The position numbers were made by a program, and so were the translations under genes. A stretch of DNA of 64,000 nucleotides from an uncultured Bacteroidota bacterium (GTDB taxonomy: Bacteria; Bacteroidota; Bacteroidia; Chitinophagales; Chitinophagaceae). The stretch lies in NCBI GenBank assembly GCA_903882805.1, contig CAIRYK010000069.1, positions 44,329 through 108,328 on the forward strand. The letters are read 5' to 3'. The stretch's first letter is position 1. Each line of letters starts with the position of its first letter. This document shows, one piece after another, positions 18,454-26,636 of this stretch. The notes beneath the pieces were generated by a model. It ran no database searches, was not told the DNA's origin, and saw only the letters and a program-made list of their open reading frames with translations.

Positions 18454-19160
18454 GTGGTAGTATTATTCATAAAGTGAGCTATTGCCTTTGTTAGTTTTGT
18501 TTCGCCAACCTCATTTTTTAGCTCATTTATAGGTTTATAAAATATTATACTTCCATCTTGCATATATACAATATGCGATACTATATCGTCGAGCTCGCTT
18601 AGTATGTGCGATGTGATTAAAAAGAGCTTTCCTTTTGCTTTTTCTGTTAGTATCTTTTCTTTAAGTATTTCGGCAGCAACAGGATCAAGTCCTGCAGTTG
18701 GTTCATCAAGAATTAAAGCTTCGGGGTTGAACATAAAAGCTATGGATGCGCTAACTTTCTGCATGGTGCCGCCCGATAAATTGCCCATACGCTTGTGGTA
18801 CAATTTCTTTAATGCGAATGCATTAATCAGGTCTTCATCTACCTGATGTACACTTGCTCTTATATCGGCAAGCATCTCCATTACCTGCCCAATCTTCATA
18901 TTCTCCGGATAGCGGCCAATCTGCGGCATATAGCCGATCTGTGACCTGTATTGCCATCCGTTTGCGATATTTTCATTTTTGAATTTTAATGTACCAGAGT
19001 CTGGCACTACCATACCTAACAAACATTTTATAAGTGTGGTTTTTCCACAGCCATTGGGCCCAATTAGCGCTATACACTCACCGTTAGCGCTTGAAAAGGA
19101 AACATTATTTAGAACCCGAAGTTTGCCGAAGTTTTTATTCAGGTTTATTGCTTCTATCAT
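18450..19160 (-). CDS. nosF: ABC transporter ATP-binding protein NosF
   Basis: 236 residues with a complete nucleotide-binding domain: Walker A GPNGCGKTT at 34-42, signature LSGGTMQK near 127, Walker B ALILDEPTAG, and the switch His in LITSH. It powers the NosFYD machinery that supports NosZ metallation at the inner membrane. It overlaps nosD upstream and nosY downstream by 4 bp each. Confidence 0.95.
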   Translation of the reverse strand: MIEAINLNKNFGKLRVLNNVSFSSANGECIALIGPNGCGKTTLIKCLLGMVVPDSGTLKFKNENIANGWQYRSQIGYMPQIGRYPENMKIGQVMEMLADIRASVHQVDEDLINAFALKKLYHKRMGNLSGGTMQKVSASIAFMFNPEALILDEPTAGLDPVAAEILKEKILTEKAKGKLFLITSHILSELDDIVSHIVYMQDGSIIFYKPINELKNEVGETKLTKAIAHFMNNTTT

Positions 19161-20395
19161 AGTTGTTTAGGTTTCATTAATGGGTGATTGTCTTTTAGAT
19201 TTTCAGGCGTGAGGCTGGGTACTACTTTCTCAGATTTATCCATAAGCGATGTAATCAGGCTTCTGAACAACATCATAGCCGGAGGATATTTTTCAATAAT
19301 CATACTATACATACTTACCGGCCTGTAGGGAATATCGCCAACTTTATCCCGGTTCAAATCGTAACCATCATATTTATCCCAGTAGTTGTAGTCGAAATTA
19401 TTGAGCACCAGCGACCCATTTGTACCAACATCGAAAGTATTGCCAATGAAGTTGTTGTGTTTCATGGTTATGTCCATACAGCTTGCTTGTATTTTCAGCC
19501 CCCAGCCATTGTTTTTAAAACTATTGTTATACATTTCAATTCTGCTTGCCCCTTCAACAAAAATGCCGATAGTATTTTTTTCAAAGTCATTGCCGTCGAT
19601 ATAGCTATCAGATATTTCTTTGAGCAGTATTCCATAAGACCCATCTCCCCAGTTTTCCTTAAAGTAATTATGAAACATTTTTACATGGTTTGAGAACATT
19701 ACTGCAACGCCTGCGCCATTGTTTTCAAAAATATTTGCAGCATAGGTGTCGCTATTCGAAAACATGAAATGGAGACCATACCTAATGTTCTTAAAAGAGT
19801 TATTGCGCCAGATTATAGAATTGGTAACAAACTCAAAATAAATGCCGTCGCGGTGACCGCTAATAGTATTGCCAACTATCTGCATACTGTCGCTCTTCCA
19901 GCAATGTATGCCGTTACCTGATCGCTGTTCCTGAACCTGATGCGCTGTAAGTTTGTTATTTTTAATGATGCAGTTTATGCCAAATTGAGCATAAATACCA
20001 AAAAAGCAATCTTCAATAATGTTGTTGACGATTACTGCATTATGGCGGTTGTAAATTTTAATGCCTGCAAAATCTGTAATGCTCGAAATACCGGAATTGC
20101 ATACTTTAAAGCCATCAATTGTAACATTATCAGCTTTTATAGAAATATTTTCATACTTATTTTCACCATCTATAATCGGATATTCTATCCCTATTAGGGT
20201 TAATGGCTTATCTATTACTAAGTTATTTTCCTTATATATCCCGCTTAATACCATTATAGTATCATTATTTGCGGCTTTGGCAATTGCACTCCTTATAGTT
20301 TTACACACCTCTGTTTTACCAACTTTTATAGTTGCAGCATTGCTGTTGTAAAACAATAATCCAATTCCAATAAGCGATATTAACTTTCTTCTCAT
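19157..20395 (-). CDS. nosD: Periplasmic copper-processing protein NosD
   Basis: 412 residues from the ATG at 20395, which overlaps the upstream stop as ATGA and starts a good signal peptide (MRRKLISLIGIGLLFYNSNA). Another ATG at 20410 is less likely. The mature chain is a right-handed parallel beta-helix of CASH/PbH1 repeats with recurrent N-N-x-I/F ladder motifs, ending with NYWDKYDGYDLN as in NosD. It works with NosF and NosY in copper-site assembly of NosZ. Confidence 0.94.
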   Translation of the reverse strand: MRRKLISLIGIGLLFYNSNAATIKVGKTEVCKTIRSAIAKAANNDTIMVLSGIYKENNLVIDKPLTLIGIEYPIIDGENKYENISIKADNVTIDGFKVCNSGISSITDFAGIKIYNRHNAVIVNNIIEDCFFGIYAQFGINCIIKNNKLTAHQVQEQRSGNGIHCWKSDSMQIVGNTISGHRDGIYFEFVTNSIIWRNNSFKNIRYGLHFMFSNSDTYAANIFENNGAGVAVMFSNHVKMFHNYFKENWGDGSYGILLKEISDSYIDGNDFEKNTIGIFVEGASRIEMYNNSFKNNGWGLKIQASCMDITMKHNNFIGNTFDVGTNGSLVLNNFDYNYWDKYDGYDLNRDKVGDIPYRPVSMYSMIIEKYPPAMMLFRSLITSLMDKSEKVVPSLTPENLKDNHPLMKPKQL

Positions 20396-21402
20396 TGCAT
20401 TTCCTCCCATTTGGTCAATATGCCATGATATGTTTCTTTCAAAACACTAATACTGTCGAAGTTGCTACTTGCTGCAAGCCCACCATTCATTGGAGATTTA
20501 AGATCTACGCTCTTAAGTATATGACTCTGAAGCGCCGGTATTAAAGAGTGATTGCCGCAATAGTCGGCCAAATAAATACCTTTATTTTTTGCCCAATCGA
20601 TTTGCGTCGCCTTCATAAATTGACGCATACAATTTATATCATCAAACTTAAATACCTTGCCTGTATTGGTCACAATCTCTGAACCAAACCGAGGATCGGC
20701 AATTGTCATTTTGCAGAAAGTACAGTTATCTTTACCCAACAATATGGGCTCGGGCGCTACAGTGCAACTGCTAAATCCGGTGGTTAGTGATAGAAATACA
20801 ATAAACATTGCCATTTTTTTACTACTCACAGCCCTTCGCCATTCTATAAGTACACCTAATAAAGCAAGCGCTCCGCACCCTATAAATATCCACCCTCCAA
20901 TATCCGGAATAGAATAAGCGCCAAAATTGAGTAATTGCTTGAAACCAATTAAAGGCGGTTGATACGCCATACCCGGAACTACAATAGCTGCATGAGGGTC
21001 GAGATTATGCCCATAGTTATACTCCCATTTCCAGAAATCGACCATTGCAAGTATGCCAAACCCAACAAACAAAAAGAAAACGGTATAAAACCACTTTTTC
21101 CTATTGAGCGTTGCAACCAATATAAAAGCGATCACAAAAAACACAATGCAATAGGGTAGTATAGTAAATTCAGGAAAATCATCTTTATGGAGGGTTTTCA
21201 TACCAATATAGTGATTGAGCCCATTAATGATGTCTACATTGCCGCGTATATCATTTGCATGTATTTTCATTCTCAATCCTTCCGGATATTGCGGCGCATC
21301 CAGGTCTATTCTCCAGATAGGGGTAAACAATACTGCCACAAGGCTCAGTCCACATACCGCCATTAATATGCGGGTCCAGATACTCAATGTTTTGGTTTTC
21401 AC
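20392..21402 (-). CDS. nosL: Membrane domain fused to NosL copper chaperone
   Basis: 336 residues. Residues 1-190 hold about four transmembrane helices and a periplasmic-type loop. Residues 197-213 then read MAMFIVFLSLTTGFSSC, which looks exactly like a lipoprotein signal with a lipobox Cys213. The rest is a NosL domain with the metal motif CTFCKMTI at 227-234 and DDINCMRQF. NosL delivers Cu(I) to apo-NosZ. NosL is usually a separate lipoprotein, so this is a fusion, or two products if translation also starts internally at Met197. A terminator-like hairpin separates it from nosZ upstream. Confidence 0.9.
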   Translation of the reverse strand: MKTKTLSIWTRILMAVCGLSLVAVLFTPIWRIDLDAPQYPEGLRMKIHANDIRGNVDIINGLNHYIGMKTLHKDDFPEFTILPYCIVFFVIAFILVATLNRKKWFYTVFFLFVGFGILAMVDFWKWEYNYGHNLDPHAAIVVPGMAYQPPLIGFKQLLNFGAYSIPDIGGWIFIGCGALALLGVLIEWRRAVSSKKMAMFIVFLSLTTGFSSCTVAPEPILLGKDNCTFCKMTIADPRFGSEIVTNTGKVFKFDDINCMRQFMKATQIDWAKNKGIYLADYCGNHSLIPALQSHILKSVDLKSPMNGGLAASSNFDSISVLKETYHGILTKWEEMQ

Positions 21403-21425
21403 AACTTAGTTTTTGGTTTTCACCG

Positions 21426-21475
21426 AAAAAAATCGGCTTACCATTTCAGAACTTACTGCTCTGTTGGTAAGCCGA
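21426..21475 (-). terminator. Intrinsic terminator between nosZ and nosL
   Basis: Perfect 11-bp arms at 21465-21475 and 21433-21443 (tcggcttacca and its complement) are followed on the minus strand by seven T residues (21432-21426). It lies 46 nt past the nosZ stop and 23 nt before the nosL start. It should reduce expression of nosLDFY and the hemoglobin relative to nosZ, unless read through. Confidence 0.85.
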
Positions 21476-21521
21476 ATCGGGTATATCTAATTTTTAAACT
21501 TATCGTATAGCCTCGCAACAA

Positions 21522-23513
21522 TTACTTCGCTTTTGGCGCTTCCGCTACAGGCTGGTTTTTACCTGTGCTAAACATGAGTGGTACGCTACTGCCAGCAGGT
21601 GAAATCCTCACATAACCTTGCATTTCCTGGTGTAGAGCGCTGCAGAAATCGGTGCAATACATAGGGAATATACCTACACGATCTGGCACCCATTTCAGTG
21701 TCTGCGTTTCACCAGGCATAATCAGTAATTCCGCGTTTATAGCCCCCTTTATAGCAAAACCATGCGGCACATCCCAGTCTTGCTCCAGATTTGTGACATG
21801 GAAATACACTTCATCGCCCATTCTTACACCTTCTATATTGTCGGGTGAGAAATGTGAACGGATTGATGTCATATATACATGTACTTTATTTCCTTCACGC
21901 ACCACTTTTGTTGTGCCTTCACCCTTTGATACATAAGGATTAGCGTTTTCATCAATTTTATAGAACTTAACAGAACGGTTTTTGATAACGTCTGCTGCCA
22001 CTGCCTGTGCATAATGGGGTTCGCCTATTGTTGGGAAGTCGAGTATTAACTGCATTTTTTCTCCGCTGATATCAAACAATTGCGCACTCTGTGCAAGCTC
22101 CGGACCAGTAGGCAGGTAGCGATCTTTAGTGATTTTATTGTAAGCAATCATGTATTTTGGATTTGGCTTACGACTATCGCCGCCAGGCACGCATAAGTGG
22201 CCAACAGAATAGTACGTTTGAGCTCTATCTAGCACCTTAAGGTCTTTAATATTCCATTTCACCACTTCGCTCGATACGAACATAGATGTATAAGCATTTC
22301 CTTTGCCGTCAAACTCGGTATGCAATGGGCCTAAGCCTGGTTTTTTCACCTCGCCATATAGCGCTGCGTCGTATTTAATGACTGGTATACCTTCAAAATC
22401 ACCTTCATAGGCTTTATCAGCTATGGCTTTCTGAATTTTATCGAAACTGAATACTGGTATCAAAGCCGCAAGTTTGCCGCTACCTACAATGTATTCGCCT
22501 GATGGATCAACATCGCAACCGTGCGGCGATTTAGGACAGGGAATAAAGTAACATATATCCTTAAGCTCGCGGGTGTCGAGTACAGTTACTTCGGTTCTAA
22601 TTTCAGATGTAGCGCTGTGCGTTTTTTCGCTGTAAGTATTGTGCGCATATTTTGCAGCCACTTTTTTGCCTTTTCCTGCTTTCAGATATTCTTCGGCTTT
22701 TTTCCAGTTTACAGCCATAATGAAATCTTTGTCGCGCTGAGATGCATTTACTTCTAGCAGTGTGTTAGCTTGTTCGGTATTGTAGCAGCTAAAGAAAAAC
22801 CAGCCATGAGATTTACCCTTACCTGCATGAGATAAGTCGAAGTTTACACCCGGGCACTCTAATTGGAAAGCAATATCCATCTTGCCATCTTCTTTACCAA
22901 CGCTGATAAAGCTGATGTAGCCTTTGAAATTTTGTTTGTAGGTGTTAATAGCAACATCGCCATTCGAATTATCGGGCGGAACACTGAATCGTGTGCCGGC
23001 TATAACATATTCAGTGTTTTCTGTAATAAATGGCGAACTGTGGTTACCACCGCTGTTAGGCAGCTCAATTATTTCAGCCGTTCTAAATGTAGATAAGTCT
23101 ATTCTTGCTACACGGGGGGTATTATTTGCGTTGCCAAAAATCCATCGGCCATCTATTTCGCCATTTGTCTGCGACAATTCGGGGTGGTGCAAATCATCCC
23201 ATGGCACAACGCCATGCGATGTATTGAGCATTGGCTTTGTTTCCTCGCTATATCCGTATCCCTTCTCCGGATCTACAGAGAACACAGGTATGACTCTTAG
23301 CAACCTGCCGCTTGGTAAGCCGTATACCGACATTTGCCCGCTAAATCCACCAGAAAGAAAATTATAGAATTCATCATATTTACCGGGGGCAACGTATGCT
23401 TTAGATGATGCGTCTCCGGTTACAGCGCTAACTGCATTTTTGGGTTTGCATGAGTTTATCCCGATTGCCAGCGCTGTTGCGCCAAGTACGAGCACATACC
23501 TGAATTTGTTCAT
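21522..23513 (-). CDS. nosZ: Nitrous-oxide reductase NosZ, clade II (Sec-type)
   Basis: 663 residues. It reduces N2O to N2 in the periplasm. The N-terminus is a Sec lipoprotein-type signal with lipobox INSC rather than a twin-arginine leader, which is typical of clade II. The beta-propeller CuZ domain shows the His-rich motifs DDLHHPE and GGNHSSPF and the PKSPHGCDVD segment. The C-terminal cupredoxin CuA site has Cys620, Cys624, His628 and Met631 in CTDFCSALHQEM. It is preceded by a cytochrome c lipoprotein gene in the same operon and followed by an intrinsic terminator. Confidence 0.98.
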   Translation of the reverse strand: MNKFRYVLVLGATALAIGINSCKPKNAVSAVTGDASSKAYVAPGKYDEFYNFLSGGFSGQMSVYGLPSGRLLRVIPVFSVDPEKGYGYSEETKPMLNTSHGVVPWDDLHHPELSQTNGEIDGRWIFGNANNTPRVARIDLSTFRTAEIIELPNSGGNHSSPFITENTEYVIAGTRFSVPPDNSNGDVAINTYKQNFKGYISFISVGKEDGKMDIAFQLECPGVNFDLSHAGKGKSHGWFFFSCYNTEQANTLLEVNASQRDKDFIMAVNWKKAEEYLKAGKGKKVAAKYAHNTYSEKTHSATSEIRTEVTVLDTRELKDICYFIPCPKSPHGCDVDPSGEYIVGSGKLAALIPVFSFDKIQKAIADKAYEGDFEGIPVIKYDAALYGEVKKPGLGPLHTEFDGKGNAYTSMFVSSEVVKWNIKDLKVLDRAQTYYSVGHLCVPGGDSRKPNPKYMIAYNKITKDRYLPTGPELAQSAQLFDISGEKMQLILDFPTIGEPHYAQAVAADVIKNRSVKFYKIDENANPYVSKGEGTTKVVREGNKVHVYMTSIRSHFSPDNIEGVRMGDEVYFHVTNLEQDWDVPHGFAIKGAINAELLIMPGETQTLKWVPDRVGIFPMYCTDFCSALHQEMQGYVRISPAGSSVPLMFSTGKNQPVAEAPKAK

Positions 23514-23558
23514 AAAATTATTGATTTTGTATTCGTTATTTATTAAAACTGCTATTGC

Positions 23559-24062
23559 TTATTTTATACCGTCATTTTTTCTCATGTACTCATAAAGCGC
23601 ACGGGCATCGTCGTCGCTTAAGTTTTGGTTGGGCATTCTTACAAGACATATTTCCAATTGCGCCTGTGCCTTTGGGTCCTTATTAAGCATTTCATCTGTA
23701 TTGGTTACAAAATTCATAATCCACTCAGCCGTGTACCTTTTGGTTACGCCTATCCAACCCGGACCAACTAATTTTTCTTCTGTCATTTTATGGCAGCTAC
23801 CGCATTTTACATCGGCTATTTTCTTACCATTGTCGGCCATGGCGCCTATCAGCCCCGGACTAATGTCTACGTGTTTAAACTTGCCTTCACCGCGATTTGG
23901 GTCGTAAGAAGGATTACTGTTGACCTCTTTTTTGTCTGTTGTAGATGCTTGTTGCGCTGGCGTGCTTTCCTCTGTACCTGGAGCTTTCTCAGACTCAGTA
24001 TTAGCGCCGCCGCAAGCTGTTAGCGCAGCACAGATAACTGATAAAAACATTATTTTTTTCAT
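23559..24062 (-). CDS. Cytochrome c lipoprotein, probable NosZ electron donor
   Basis: 167 residues from the ATG at 24062, which gives a lipoprotein signal with lipobox LTAC; the frame extends upstream to 24098 without benefit. A Ser/Thr/Glu-rich linker is followed by a monoheme cytochrome c domain with CGSCH and the later Met ligand region RMPNQNLSDDDARALYEYM. It is the first gene of the nos operon, 45 nt before nosZ, which fits electron delivery from the quinol pool to NosZ. The partner assignment is inferred from position. Confidence 0.92.
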   Translation of the reverse strand: MKKIMFLSVICAALTACGGANTESEKAPGTEESTPAQQASTTDKKEVNSNPSYDPNRGEGKFKHVDISPGLIGAMADNGKKIADVKCGSCHKMTEEKLVGPGWIGVTKRYTAEWIMNFVTNTDEMLNKDPKAQAQLEICLVRMPNQNLSDDDARALYEYMRKNDGIK

Positions 24063-24095
24063 GTCAATGAATTGTTGGTTAACAATATGATACTG

Positions 24096-24138
24096 CAAGA
24101 TTAGAATACCCGTAAGCCACCTTTTATGCGTTGAATCA
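24096..24138 (-). promoter_or_regulatory. Predicted nos operon promoter with FNR-like operator
   Basis: On the minus strand, TGATTCAACGCA (24127-24138) is followed after exactly 23 nt by TAATCTTG (24096-24103), a one-mismatch -7 element, 33 nt before the cytochrome ATG. The left half-site is perfect and the right half has two mismatches. The case rests mainly on spacing identical to four other sites. Confidence 0.5.
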
Positions 24139-24248
24139 TAAATGCAAAAACTTAGTATTTTTCACGGTCTGCTAACCATGGACAAAATTTGCTGTACCCA
24201 TTACCAGTAAAGGATTTCATGGTTCCGATAATTTGGAGTTCGCTATGT

Positions 24249-24266
24249 ACATGATTCTAATCATGT
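24249..24266. promoter_or_regulatory. Perfect palindrome, candidate Crp/Fnr-family binding site
   Basis: ACATGATTCTAATCATGT has perfect 8-bp arms around a 2-bp centre and contains TGAT-N4-ATCA, the core of an FNR-type box. It lies in the divergent region between the nos operon and the crp gene, 22 bp (two helical turns) upstream of the operator at 24274-24285. Confidence 0.7.
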
Positions 24267-24273
24267 TTTCGCC

Positions 24274-24316
24274 TGCCTATAGTCATAAACATATCTGCTA
24301 TTTTTGGCTACTTTTA
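24274..24316 (+). promoter_or_regulatory. Predicted crp promoter with FNR-like operator
   Basis: TGCCTATAGTCA (24274-24285) has a perfect right half (AGTCA, followed by TAA as at the other sites) and an imperfect left half. It lies 23 nt before TACTTTTA (24309-24316), and the ATG of the regulator gene follows 20 nt later. This suggests autoregulation. Confidence 0.55.
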
Positions 24317-24336
24317 ATTTCACAAACGCTTAGTAT

Positions 24337-24972
24337 ATGATGATTGACATTGATTTATTACTCACGTTAGGGGCAGTATACAAGAAGGTTGGTCAGGGAG
24401 AGATGATCTTTATGGAGGGTACAAGATGCAATTTCTATTATCAGTTAGTAAGTGGAAAGGTGAGGTGGTCTAACATCAACGATGAAGGAAAAGAGTATCT
24501 GCAATCGATGGTCGAACCAGGCGAGTGTTTTGGCGAGTTGCCATTATTTGATGGCGGAGTTTATGCTGCAACCGCAATAGCCGATGAAGATTCTGTGCTT
24601 ATAAAATTGCATGAATCAACATTTCATCAATTGCTAATTGAACATGGCGAAATACAATTTGCTTTTTCTAAACTGCTGGCGCAACGTCTACGCTTCAAGT
24701 TTTTTATGCTCAAAGAATTTATGCACAATGAACCTGAAGAGCGTATAACATCATTGATTTCTTATTTGAAAGAAACAAAACATAATTTTTGCGAGCACTG
24801 CGGTAAGGTAAAACTGACCAGGCAACAAATTGCCAATATGACCTGCCTGCGCGTGGAAACTGTGATCAGAACCATGAGAAATATGAACGAGCGTGGGCAA
24901 ATAAATATTAGGAAAGGGAAGGTATATTGGGGTAATGTGACTCCAGTCATAATGCGTAAGTGTCCGGTTTAG
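24337..24972 (+). CDS. Crp/Fnr family transcriptional regulator, likely controller of the nos/nor-like island
   Basis: 211 residues. An N-terminal cyclic-nucleotide-binding-type barrel (VKPGECFGELPLFDGG-like segment VEPGECFGELPLF) and the dimerisation helix are followed by a winged helix with RQQIANMTCLRVETVIRTMR as the recognition region. Between the domains is CEHCG, with a further Cys in the HTH (NMTC), so metal or redox sensing is conceivable but unproven. It is divergent from the nos operon and directly upstream of the NorB-like operon. FNR-like boxes surround it, so a role as NO or anoxia-responsive activator is inferred. Confidence 0.9.
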   Translation: MMIDIDLLLTLGAVYKKVGQGEMIFMEGTRCNFYYQLVSGKVRWSNINDEGKEYLQSMVEPGECFGELPLFDGGVYAATAIADEDSVLIKLHESTFHQLLIEHGEIQFAFSKLLAQRLRFKFFMLKEFMHNEPEERITSLISYLKETKHNFCEHCGKVKLTRQQIANMTCLRVETVIRTMRNMNERGQINIRKGKVYWGNVTPVIMRKCPV

Positions 24973-24980
24973 TTGCTTTG
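24938..24980 (+). promoter_or_regulatory. Predicted promoter of the NorB-like operon with FNR-like operator
   Basis: TGACTCCAGTCA (24938-24949), a perfect dyad with a 2-bp centre, lies inside the 3' end of the crp coding region. Exactly 23 nt later comes TTGCTTTG (24973-24980), a -7 element with one mismatch. The next ATG is at 24999, giving a leader of about a dozen nucleotides. Confidence 0.6.
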
Positions 24981-24998
24981 CAATTAAATCCGATCCCA

Positions 24999-26207
24999 AT
25001 GAACTTGAAAAAATGGCTACAAATTGCGTTTGCAAATCTGGCAATTGTTGCTGCGATAGGGGTGGCGCTCAGGTACAAAATAGCATTTTCCCTCCCATTT
25101 ATAGATCAAAAACACCTTTTACATGGTCATTCCCATTTTGCATTTAGTGGATGGGTGACTCAGGCGCTAATGGCGATTACTGTTGCTAAAGTATCTGCTG
25201 CAGGCGGGAAGGATTTGTTCAAACGCTACAACTGGATTTTGTTTGGCAATCTTATATGCGCTTACGGAATGTTGTTTAGTTTTCCTGTACAAGGCTATGG
25301 ATTGTTTTCTATTTTCTTTTCTACTTGTTCACTTTTTATAGCTTACTTATTTGCATTCTACCTATGGGCCGACATTAATCGTTGCCCGGCGCCGATAATT
25401 GCATTCTCGTGGTTTAAGGCTGCAGCAGTTTTTAGCGCTATTTCGTCGCTCGGCGCTTTTTCACTTGCATATATGATGGCTACCAAAAACATGCACCAAA
25501 ACTGGTATCTGGCGGCGGTTTACTTTTTTCTACATTTTCAATATAATGGCTGGTTTAGTTTTGTGGTTTTAGGGCTTTTGTTTGATAAGCTGGAAGAAAT
25601 AGGCATCGATCGAAAATCGCTCCGTAGAATTTACTTGATTTTCGCCCTTGCCTGTGTACCTGCCTATTTTCTTTCAGCATTATGGATGCCTATACCTACA
25701 ATAATATACGTATTAGTGGTAATTGCTGCATTTGCACAGGTTGCGGCATGGGGCTGGTCAGTAAATTTAATTTGGCATAACAGAACTGCGCTAAAAGATG
25801 GAATGCACTTAGCGCCCTACCGTGTTTTACTATTATCGTTAACCGCATTAACTATTAAACTACTGCTACAGCTTGGCTCTACAATACCATCGCTAAGTAC
25901 CATAACCTTTGGTTTTAGGCCTATTGTAATAGGGTACCTGCATCTGGTGTTGCTTGGCGTTATTACCTTGTTTATACTCGGTTATGCAATGCATATAGAC
26001 CAACTTGCTGAAACAAAAATGAGCAAAACGGGAATTTCGGTGTTTATAGTAGCAGTAATACTCAACGAACTGGCGCTAATGGTGCAAGGCAGCGCCGCAA
26101 TGGGGTATATAATGGTGCCCTTTATCAACGAAGTACTTTTTGGTATCGCGATACTTCTTTTTGCTGGAGTATTCATGATTGCCTTATCGAAATCAAAAAG
26201 CAGGTAA
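24999..26207 (+). CDS. Polytopic membrane protein of unknown function, heme-copper-oxidase-like features
   Basis: 402 residues with about twelve predicted transmembrane helices. The ATG at 24999 is preferred over a GTG at 24960 inside the crp gene. Near residues 39-45 the motif HLLHGHSHFAFSGW is rich in His; other intramembrane His occur in FFLHFQYNGWF and GYLHLVLLG. These look like possible heme b ligands in the style of oxidase subunit I, but I cannot assign a family. It is the first gene of a tight cluster with a NorC-like cytochrome and a NorB-like protein, so a partner role in an NO- or quinol-linked complex is inferred. Confidence 0.8.
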   Translation: MNLKKWLQIAFANLAIVAAIGVALRYKIAFSLPFIDQKHLLHGHSHFAFSGWVTQALMAITVAKVSAAGGKDLFKRYNWILFGNLICAYGMLFSFPVQGYGLFSIFFSTCSLFIAYLFAFYLWADINRCPAPIIAFSWFKAAAVFSAISSLGAFSLAYMMATKNMHQNWYLAAVYFFLHFQYNGWFSFVVLGLLFDKLEEIGIDRKSLRRIYLIFALACVPAYFLSALWMPIPTIIYVLVVIAAFAQVAAWGWSVNLIWHNRTALKDGMHLAPYRVLLLSLTALTIKLLLQLGSTIPSLSTITFGFRPIVIGYLHLVLLGVITLFILGYAMHIDQLAETKMSKTGISVFIVAVILNELALMVQGSAAMGYIMVPFINEVLFGIAILLFAGVFMIALSKSKSR

Positions 26208-26276
26208 CTGTTGTTTACTTCTACACCCGCATTACGGCGATGGTATGAACACAACTATAAACTTTCAATCTACAGT

Positions 26277-26636
26277 ATGAAAAAGATTGTACTCTTATTG
26301 CTTTTGTTACTGGCGTATGCAGTTTATAGCGGTTGGGTGTATACCGTTGGCGTAGATTGCAATTCACATATGAATGGAGATGCATTAGCAGGGAGGAAAT
26401 TGTGGCATGAGCATAACTGTCAAACCTGTCACCAACTTTATGGCCTTGGCGGGTATATGGGACCTGACCTGACCACCGTAACTACCGATAAAACTAGAGG
26501 AGCGCTATACGCAAAGGGTATACTGAAAGCCGGAGGCAAGCGAATGCCCAATTTTCATTTTACGAATAAAAACACTGACGATATTGTGGCCTACCTGCAA
26601 TATATAAACGATGCAAAATATGGAACGGCAAAATAG
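26277..26636 (+). CDS. norC: NorC-like membrane-anchored cytochrome c
   Basis: 119 residues from the ATG at 26277, chosen because MKKIVLLLLLLLAYAVYSGW is an uncleaved N-terminal anchor; an upstream TTG at 26211 is less likely. A single heme c site CQTCH (48-52) is followed by QLYGLGGYMGPDLT, closely resembling NorC. The probable axial Met is in GGKRMPNFHF. It would feed electrons to the NorB-like protein, whose gene starts 26 nt before this stop. The symbol rests on similarity and context only. Confidence 0.85.
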   Translation: MKKIVLLLLLLLAYAVYSGWVYTVGVDCNSHMNGDALAGRKLWHEHNCQTCHQLYGLGGYMGPDLTTVTTDKTRGALYAKGILKAGGKRMPNFHFTNKNTDDIVAYLQYINDAKYGTAK

